In this document: in pieces, positions 1-4,001 of the stretch | Layout: every line of letters starts with the position of its first letter | Numbering within the stretch: the stretch's first letter is position 1 | Source: Candidatus Woesearchaeota archaeon | Lineage (GTDB): Archaea; Nanobdellota; Nanobdellia; SCGC-AAA011-G17; JACPNG01 | Reading direction: 5' to 3' | NCBI GenBank assembly: GCA_016185555.1 | Contig: JACPNI010000034.1 | Coordinates: 1 to 5,890 of the forward strand | DNA length: 5,890 bases | Translations under genes and position numbers: made by a program | The notes under the pieces: generated by a model | Databases searched by the model: none | Told to the model about the DNA's origin: nothing | Seen by the model: the letters and a program-made list of their open reading frames with translations, nothing else

Positions 1-648
1 AACTGTTTGGGTGTTCTTGATGTAATTAATGGCACTAATAATTATTTCTTTAAATGCAGTGATTTAAGTAACAATACAAATTCTGAAAGCTATCCATTTA
101 CATTAATAGGAACAAAGCCATTGAATATAACCTCAATTAGCCCTATTGGAGAAATTTATTCAAACAATGTTTCATTACAGGTTACAACATCATTAGGAGC
201 TCAAAATGGTATTGCTTTATGCGGTTATACAAATGATTTACAAAGAAGACCTATTGAATTTTTTGAAACAAATTCAACCAATCACCTGCAGTCATTAACA
301 TTAGCCTTAGGAAATTATAATTACTATGTTCTATGTTCTGATGTTGCAGGTAATGCAGCAAATGCATCAACTACATTTAATATAGTTAGGGATACAACAG
401 CGGCAAATATAACATTTTTATCCAAGACAGACTCATTAGATGTAAGATTCAGTGAAGCAGTTACATGCGAGTTTGCAAATTCAACCTTTAGTTATGGCTC
501 TGGAACTTCTGCAGGGCCTTCAAATACAGAGCATAGACTGCCATTGTTATATGTTCGCTTCTTTGTAATATGCAGAGATGCTTACGGCAATGATTTAAGA
601 GTAGTATTGCATCCTGTAGCAAATACGATAGAGGTTAGTACATTTTAA
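1..648 (+). CDS. Secreted Ig-like repeat protein, C-terminal part (5' end outside window)
   Basis: The reading frame is open from base 1 to a TAA at 646-648, giving 215 residues of a longer protein; its start lies upstream. I see the tail of one repeat, one complete repeat of about 95 residues, and a shorter last one. Each ends in a strand carrying a Cys-x-Asp motif: CSD at 19-21, CSD at 112-114, CRD at 191-193. The last two have a partner Cys about 35-38 residues earlier (C74, C156), so one disulfide per domain is likely. Alternating Thr/Ser/Asn-rich strands and turns such as 'DVAGN' and 'DAYGN' fit bacterial/archaeal Ig-like or fibronectin-III-like beta-sandwiches. About eight N-x-S/T sequons (for example N42, N56, N91, N121, N136, N160) suit an N-glycosylated surface protein. 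There is no C-terminal membrane segment, so any anchor must be N-terminal. The exact ligand or role is unknown; structural or adhesive function is inference. Confidence 0.75.
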   Translation, partial: NCLGVLDVINGTNNYFFKCSDLSNNTNSESYPFTLIGTKPLNITSISPIGEIYSNNVSLQVTTSLGAQNGIALCGYTNDLQRRPIEFFETNSTNHLQSLTLALGNYNYYVLCSDVAGNAANASTTFNIVRDTTAANITFLSKTDSLDVRFSEAVTCEFANSTFSYGSGTSAGPSNTEHRLPLLYVRFFVICRDAYGNDLRVVLHPVANTIEVSTF

Positions 649-662
649 AACGTAACTGGTTA

Positions 663-688
663 GCTGCTTAGGGTTTTTCTAAGCATGC
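663..688 (+). terminator. Hairpin with T-rich loop after the Ig-like gene
   Basis: GCTTAG (666-671) pairs with CTAAGC (679-684) around a 7-base loop ending in five T. The stem extends to 9 bp if one base at 686 is bulged (663-665 with 685, 687 and 688). It lies 15 bases past the stop of the Ig-like gene and ends at the BRE of the next promoter. It may help end the upstream transcript. Archaeal terminators mainly need U-rich tracts, and here the T run is in the loop, so this is tentative. Confidence 0.35.
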
Positions 689-704
689 CGAAAACTATTT
701 AAAT
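688..704 (+). promoter_or_regulatory. Archaeal core promoter (BRE + TATA) of the AbiE-like module
   Basis: A purine-rich BRE-like stretch (CCGAAAAC, 688-695) precedes the TATA-like TATTTAAAT (696-704). The TATA centre at 700 is 27 bases before the A of the ATG at 727, the usual archaeal distance to the transcription start. The mRNA is therefore probably leaderless. This also supports the 727 start, which has no Shine-Dalgarno sequence. Confidence 0.65.
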
Positions 705-708
705 GATG

Positions 709-725
709 GTTACCAAATAGGTAAC
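709..725 (+). promoter_or_regulatory. Inverted repeat between TATA and start: candidate operator
   Basis: GTTACC (709-714) and GGTAAC (720-725) form a perfect 6-bp inverted repeat with an AAATA spacer. It fills the space between TATA and ATG. A protein bound here would block RNA polymerase or TFB. AbiEi antitoxins of type IV systems are known to bind inverted repeats in their own promoter, and the first gene of this operon encodes a winged-helix protein, so autoregulation is the natural inference. Binding itself is not shown. Confidence 0.5.
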
Positions 726-726
726 T

Positions 727-1329
727 ATGACTAAGGAAATCCCACAATACTGTTTGAGAGCCTATGCATTATTCTTCTACAAATACGGCTCAAGAGAATC
801 GTTTAAGCAGTCTGAGTTAGATTGGATTGTAAGCCAAAGCATGAGAAAGAAAATAGTCGCATCTTTATTAAGGGCTGGTTGGATTATAAAAGAAGCAAGA
901 GATTTTTATAGGTGTTTAGGGCCTGAAAAAATAATGAAGGGTTTGTTGGAATTTAAGGTTCCTTATATAATTAAGGAAGCTAAAAAGCCTTATGCTTTTA
1001 CGGGGTTGTCGGCAATAGAGATATGGTCTGATTATTCTTATGTTCAAAGAGGAATAGAAAAGTCGCCTTATTATATTAAGGTGTTAAAGAAGGATTTGCG
1101 TTACTGGAAATCTTTTTTTAATGCAAAAGGTATTCCGAATTATATAAATGAAGGTTCAACAATAGGTGAATATATCATCTTGATTCCTGCTGATAATATT
1201 TATTCTGTTGAGAAGAATGGTTTGAAGGTTGAATCATTAAAAAAAGTATTTAATATTGCAAAAACAAATGAAATGTACTCATATTCATATGATTATATGA
1301 AGCAGAAATATGGATCTATTACAGCTTAG
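727..1329 (+). CDS. Winged-helix protein, AbiEi-like antitoxin/repressor candidate
   Basis: This is a 200-residue soluble protein without signal peptide or membrane segment. The N-terminal part (about 5-64) reads as a winged helix: a first helix at 5-20, a turn and helix around 'KQSELDWIVS', a recognition-type helix around 39-50 ('RKKIVASLLRAGW'), then a wing at 52-64. A second domain (about 78-175) has 'PYAFTGLSAIEIW' at 89-100, resembling the conserved 'Y..tG.sAl..h' stretch of AbiEi-type antitoxins, followed by mixed strands. Length and architecture fit AbiEi. It overlaps the downstream NTase gene by 20 bases, so the two are probably translated together. In type IV systems this partner represses the operon and counters the NTase without binding it directly; applying that here is inference. 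It could instead be a stand-alone regulator. The start at 727 is chosen because it fits the TATA spacing for a leaderless mRNA. Confidence 0.6.
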   Translation: MTKEIPQYCLRAYALFFYKYGSRESFKQSELDWIVSQSMRKKIVASLLRAGWIIKEARDFYRCLGPEKIMKGLLEFKVPYIIKEAKKPYAFTGLSAIEIWSDYSYVQRGIEKSPYYIKVLKKDLRYWKSFFNAKGIPNYINEGSTIGEYIILIPADNIYSVEKNGLKVESLKKVFNIAKTNEMYSYSYDYMKQKYGSITA

Positions 1330-2020
1330 GGAAAAAGAAGTATTTGAAATACTTAAGAAAATTAGCAAATATAGGTTTGTTGTTATTGGGGGCTATGCAG
1401 TTAATGCTTATACTCTGGCTAGATTTTCTGTTGATTGTGATATTGTTGTCGGGGATGATGTTGAATCGAGAAGAATAGGAAAAGTGCTTAAGGAGAATCT
1501 TTTCACAATAACGAATGCTCACGAGAGAGTACCTTATCATGAAAAATTTGTTCGATATGAAAAGGAAGTGAAAGAGGACTTTAAAGTAAGCATCGATATG
1601 TTCATTAGTACAGTTTTTGACAGGCAGACAAATGTTAGTTTTGCTGCAGAATGGATATTTGAAAATTCTAAATTTATATTCCTTAAAGGAAAAACTATAA
1701 CAGAGAAATTAAGATTAAGGGTAATCAATCCAGAGGCTTTAATGGTAATGAAGTTTGTAAGCTGCAGAACTACAGATATAAGAGATATTTTTATGTTAAT
1801 ATCCGGTGTTGATAATTCTGGATGGATCAGGGAAAACGTTTCTCAAAGATGTGATTTTAAGGATAGATTTTCAATAGTAAAAAATAAGATTATATCATCC
1901 CAATTTAAAAATAATTTGCGGGGGGTTTATGGTTATATCGATGAAAAATTATTTGAGAAATATAAAAAAGCTGTTTTGGGGCTAGGACAATTTAGGGACT
2001 ACCGCAAAATAACGTTGTAA
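1310..2020 (+). CDS. AbiEii-like nucleotidyltransferase, probable toxin
   Basis: This 236-residue protein of the polymerase-beta-type NTase fold has its motifs in AbiEii order. Motif I is 'VIGGYAVNAY' with G27-G28. After an 'ARFS' link, the metal-binding pair is D42-x-D44 ('VDCDIVV'). A probable third acidic residue is D96 in 'VSIDMFI'. Then comes 'NPEALMVMKFV' (140-150, K148), followed by R153-T-T-D156-I-R-D159, like the R..KD..D stretch near the end of AbiEii and MenT toxins. All expected catalytic residues appear present, so it should be active, transferring nucleotides to tRNA or another target; the target cannot be read from sequence. The start at 1310 is the first possible one, since a TGA in the same frame lies at 1298-1300. 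The Shine-Dalgarno sequence is weak, which fits coupling to the overlapping upstream gene. COG-level 'nucleotidyl transferase' is safe; toxin function is inferred from the pairing. Confidence 0.7.
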   Translation: MDLLQLREKEVFEILKKISKYRFVVIGGYAVNAYTLARFSVDCDIVVGDDVESRRIGKVLKENLFTITNAHERVPYHEKFVRYEKEVKEDFKVSIDMFISTVFDRQTNVSFAAEWIFENSKFIFLKGKTITEKLRLRVINPEALMVMKFVSCRTTDIRDIFMLISGVDNSGWIRENVSQRCDFKDRFSIVKNKIISSQFKNNLRGVYGYIDEKLFEKYKKAVLGLGQFRDYRKITL

Positions 2021-2071
2021 AGTTTTAATACATCAAAGGTGAAGCCTTTTTAGTTAATACACTAAGGGGTG
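2021..2071 (+). repeat. Imperfect tandem direct repeat after the NTase gene
   Basis: The 21 bases from 2021 and the 20 bases from 2052 are similar. Both run AGTT(TT)AATACA, then a C/T/A-mixed step, then AAGG..GTG, with small indels. The copies begin 31 bases apart. They lie in the gap between the two NTase modules and could be a remnant of a junction or a protein-binding pair. The A/T-rich background weakens the case. Confidence 0.35.
2035..2051 (+). terminator. Small hairpin plus T run after the AbiE-like module
   Basis: AAAGG (2035-2039) pairs with CCTTT (2045-2049) around a 5-base loop, and the T run continues to 2051. It lies 15 bases past the NTase stop. A short stem with a U-rich tail is plausible as an archaeal terminator for the first module, but the stem has only 5 bp. 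Confidence 0.4.
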
Positions 2072-2106
2072 TCAATATGTGTTGAACTTAGACACGTTAA
2101 AAAAAT

Positions 2107-2122
2107 AGAAACATTTATATAA
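2107..2122 (+). promoter_or_regulatory. Archaeal core promoter (BRE + TATA) of the MNT/HEPN module
   Basis: The BRE-like AGAAACA (2107-2113) is followed by the strong TATA box TTTATATAA (2114-2122). Its centre is 28 bases before the ATG at 2146, which predicts a leaderless transcript starting at or next to the initiation codon. No Shine-Dalgarno sequence precedes this ATG or the in-frame ATG at 2164, so 2146 is preferred. Confidence 0.7.
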
Positions 2123-2137
2123 GACATGTTATAATTA

Positions 2138-2153
2138 TGTAATATATGTTACA
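2138..2153 (+). promoter_or_regulatory. 16-bp near-palindrome centred on the predicted start site: candidate operator
   Basis: TGTAATATATGTTACA pairs with its own reverse complement at 7 of 8 positions; the only mismatch is 2143 with 2148. Its centre falls between 2145 and 2146, exactly at the ATG and the predicted transcription start. The half-site TGTAA/TTACA is typical in form for a dimeric winged-helix protein. The first gene of the operon begins with such a domain, so autorepression is a reasonable inference. Direct repeats ATGTTA, ATGTAA and ATGTTA at 2126, 2137 and 2146 overlap it. Confidence 0.5.
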
Positions 2154-2685
2154 AAAAAGTAGTATGTTAAGAACAGCAGAAATATTTTTTGTTAATCCCA
2201 ATAAGAAACATTACCTTATGGATATTAGCAGAAACATTGGATTAGCACACACGTCTGTCAAGAAAAATTTAGATAAATTAGTCAAATTAGGATTGATAAT
2301 TGAATCTGTAGAGAAGAAAGGTGGAAGAAAATTTCCGCTTTACAGAGCTAATACAGACAATAGATTATTTAAGGAATATAAAATGATTTATAATTTGTCT
2401 TCTCTTTTAGAGTCAGGTGTGGTAGAGTTTATAGAAGAAAAACTTATGCCCGCGTCTATTATTGTATTTGGAAGTTATCAAAGGGGGGAGGATACAGAGA
2501 ATAGTGATATTGATATTTTTATTGAATGTAAAGAAGAGGAATTAAATCTTGATAAATTTGAGAAAAAGTTAAATAGAAAGATACAATTACATTTTAAAGA
2601 AAATTTTACTTTATATCCTAAAGAATTAAAAAATAATATAATTAATGGAATTGTTGTGGGGGGTTTTTTAGAGGGATATAAATGA
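2146..2685 (+). CDS. Winged-helix + MNT-type nucleotidyltransferase (MntA-like antitoxin candidate)
   Basis: This is a 179-residue two-domain soluble protein. Residues about 5-68 form an ArsR/MarR-like winged helix: 'HYLMDISRNIGLAHTSVKKNLDKLVKLGLI' holds the helix-turn-helix, and a basic wing follows at 57-66. Residues about 90-178 are a minimal NTase domain: G109-S110, then 'QRGED' (112-116), then S120-D121-I-D123, the metal-binding pair. The usual third carboxylate on the following strand is not evident; that strand reads 'RKIQLHF' (144-150), with Gln at the likely position. The end 'IINGIVVGGFLEGYK' fits archaeal MNT-HTH proteins. Its stop overlaps the start of the HEPN-like gene (ATGA, 2682-2685), the standard toxin-antitoxin arrangement. 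In characterised MNT-HEPN pairs the NTase is the antitoxin and adenylylates the HEPN RNase. Here it also looks able to bind DNA and control the operon. An active transferase is likely but uncertain because of the missing acid. Confidence 0.72.
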   Translation: MLQKSSMLRTAEIFFVNPNKKHYLMDISRNIGLAHTSVKKNLDKLVKLGLIIESVEKKGGRKFPLYRANTDNRLFKEYKMIYNLSSLLESGVVEFIEEKLMPASIIVFGSYQRGEDTENSDIDIFIECKEEELNLDKFEKKLNRKIQLHFKENFTLYPKELKNNIINGIVVGGFLEGYK

Positions 2686-3071
2686 TTACAAAAATTCGTC
2701 CAGACAAACAAAAATCAAGGTCTCTTAAAATTATGGCTGAGATAACTTTAGAAAGATTAGAAAATACAGATAGAGAGAAATATCCTACAAATACACTTAC
2801 CGATTATTATGATGTAATCCATAAGCTGATGGACGCTCTTAGTATGGTAAATGGGATTAAGATAAAAGGGGAAGGAGCACATCAAGAACTTATTGATTAT
2901 GTGGCAAAACAATATAATTTTGATGAACAGACAAGACAATTCCTACAACGTATGAGAAACTATAGAAACCGTATTTCGTATGAGGGTTTTATGGTACATA
3001 AAAATTATATTACCTCAAATCAGGAAAAAATAAAAAAGATTATTAAAAAACTTTTTGATGAACTAGATTAA
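2682..3071 (+). CDS. Small HEPN-like protein, partner of the MNT nucleotidyltransferase
   Basis: This 129-residue protein is mostly helical: helices at about 9-29, 38-56, 65-78, 82-97 and 111-128. It has no membrane segment. The short Asp-Tyr-Tyr stretch (41-43) and H67 in 'HQELIDYV' fit small archaeal HEPN proteins paired with an NTase. The place where HEPN RNases carry R-x4-6-H reads 'RNYRNRISYEGF' (92-103). R95-N96 matches the RN of the motif, but Y100 stands where His is expected. Size, all-helical character and the 4-base overlap with the NTase gene support the HEPN assignment. In known pairs the HEPN protein is an RNase toxin. With Tyr in place of His this one may use a different residue, be a weak RNase, or act as a non-catalytic partner. 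Y100 may also be a target for the partner's AMP transfer, since HepT is modified on a Tyr beside its motif; that is inference. Confidence 0.65.
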   Translation: MITKIRPDKQKSRSLKIMAEITLERLENTDREKYPTNTLTDYYDVIHKLMDALSMVNGIKIKGEGAHQELIDYVAKQYNFDEQTRQFLQRMRNYRNRISYEGFMVHKNYITSNQEKIKKIIKKLFDELD

Positions 3072-3158
3072 AGATTTGATAATACTACAATCATTAAATA
3101 TAATGGGGTATACAGAAATATCTACTAGACTGTGTACTTAGAATTGACTTAACAAAAC

Positions 3159-3173
3159 ATAAACATTTAAATA
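3159..3173 (+). promoter_or_regulatory. Archaeal core promoter (BRE + TATA) of the surface-protein operon
   Basis: The BRE-like ATAAACA (3159-3165) precedes the TATA box TTTAAATA (3166-3173). Transcription should start about 26 bases after the box centre, near 3195-3197, leaving a leader of only about 8 bases before the ATG at 3204. The gap 3072-3203 before it shows no other clear element and no strong terminator for the upstream module. Confidence 0.6.
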
Positions 3174-3193
3174 AATTCGTATATTTTTAATAA

Positions 3194-3199
3194 AGGTGA
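3194..3199 (+). promoter_or_regulatory. Shine-Dalgarno sequence of the pilin-like gene
   Basis: AGGTGA, complementary to the archaeal 16S rRNA 3' end, ends 4 bases before the ATG at 3204. It fixes that start, and it contrasts with the two NTase modules, which have no such site. The predicted transcription start is so close that part of it could be missing from the mRNA. Confidence 0.6.
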
Positions 3200-3203
3200 A
3201 ACA

Positions 3204-3992
3204 ATGAATAAAAAGGGTCAAGCTACAGCTTTTGTTATTCTTGGAATTGTAATATTTGCACTGGTTTCAATAATTTTCTATGTAAGGCAGAATGTTTTTA
3301 TTGCGCCTTCAGAAGCGAATCTTAAGGCTGAGCTTGACTCAATTAAAACTAATCTAGAGAGCTGCGTTAAAAAAACAGCAGAGGATCCTTTAAGGCAAAT
3401 AGGTCTGCAGGGAGGTTATTTAGAACCAAAACAAGATACATACAGGTTGTTTAATGATACTAAAATAAGCTATTTATGCTATGATATTGCAAATACAGAT
3501 CAATGTTCTAATAGGATGTTATTATTGGATGATATCAAGAAACAGATTGATGAAGTAATATATCAAAAGCTTATTTCATCTGACTGCTTTGTAAGCATAA
3601 AAGAAGTTCCTGTATTTACAGGGCTGCGAAATTACAATATAATAACAGGCAAAAATCCAGTAGTTGATAGCGATATAAGAAGGGATAATGTTTTGATTAA
3701 AATAACTTATCCAATAGCGCTTCAGTCTAAAAGGAGTGCTACAAAGATTGAGGCCAGGGATTATAATGCAATAGTTAACTATCCGTTAGGGGACTTGTAT
3801 GAGGTCTCACAGGATATTTTGGATTTTGAAACCCAGTTCGGTGAGTTTGACCAGCTGGTTTATATGCTTGCAAAAAAAGGAGAGTACAGGATTTACAAGC
3901 AAAGACCTTATCCAGACAAGCTTTATGTCTTGAAAAAAGCAGATAATGATTATATATTCCAGTTTATGATACAGGGTGAGCCGGGGAAGTAA
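3204..3992 (+). CDS. Pilin-like membrane-anchored extracytoplasmic protein
   Basis: This 262-residue protein starts with 'MNKKGQATAFVILGIVIFAL': two Lys, then Gly-Gln, then an unbroken hydrophobic helix (about 7-27). This fits a class III (type IV pilin-like) signal with possible prepilin-peptidase cleavage after G5, or else a simple N-terminal anchor. The rest is a soluble outer domain. It has 'ESCVKKTAEDPLRQIGLQGGYLEP' features at 52-75 (Cys followed by an Arg-x-Ile-Gly-x-Gln-Gly-Gly step) and a beta-rich stretch with 'IKITYPIAL' (165-173). Four Cys (54, 92, 101, 128) could form two disulfides. I recognise the pattern as a common uncharacterised family in Woesearchaeota and Pacearchaeota, where the 'KKGQ' start, the Cys and 'QGGY' recur. 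It is followed after 9 bases by the Cys-rich exported protein gene, so the two are probably one operon. A role in a surface filament or envelope complex is inference. Confidence 0.65.
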   Translation: MNKKGQATAFVILGIVIFALVSIIFYVRQNVFIAPSEANLKAELDSIKTNLESCVKKTAEDPLRQIGLQGGYLEPKQDTYRLFNDTKISYLCYDIANTDQCSNRMLLLDDIKKQIDEVIYQKLISSDCFVSIKEVPVFTGLRNYNIITGKNPVVDSDIRRDNVLIKITYPIALQSKRSATKIEARDYNAIVNYPLGDLYEVSQDILDFETQFGEFDQLVYMLAKKGEYRIYKQRPYPDKLYVLKKADNDYIFQFMIQGEPGK

Positions 3993-4001
3993 TGGTTTGA
4001 A

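Noticed and set aside
1319..1728. Minus-strand ORFs opposite the AbiEii-like gene
   Set aside because: They are fully covered by a gene with complete NTase motifs on the + strand, and their translations are low-complexity Asn/Ile/Phe-rich.
2037..2042. AGGTGA as a ribosome binding site of a small gene after the first NTase
   Set aside because: No start codon follows at a usable distance with an open frame; the bases are better explained as part of the small hairpin.
2079..2095. GTGT...ACAC inverted repeat upstream of the second promoter as an operator
   Set aside because: Only 4 bp pair across a 9-base centre, and it lies upstream of BRE/TATA, where it is less likely to repress. It is kept only as part of the shared upstream similarity.
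2478..2939. Minus-strand ORFs opposite the MNT and HEPN genes
   Set aside because: They are shadows of clear + strand genes; runs of Phe and Ile mirror Lys/Asn/Glu codons.
3072..3203. A hidden small RNA or tRNA in the gap before the pilin-like gene
   Set aside because: I found no cloverleaf, no strong long stem and no C/D box pair; the stretch is A/T-rich promoter sequence.
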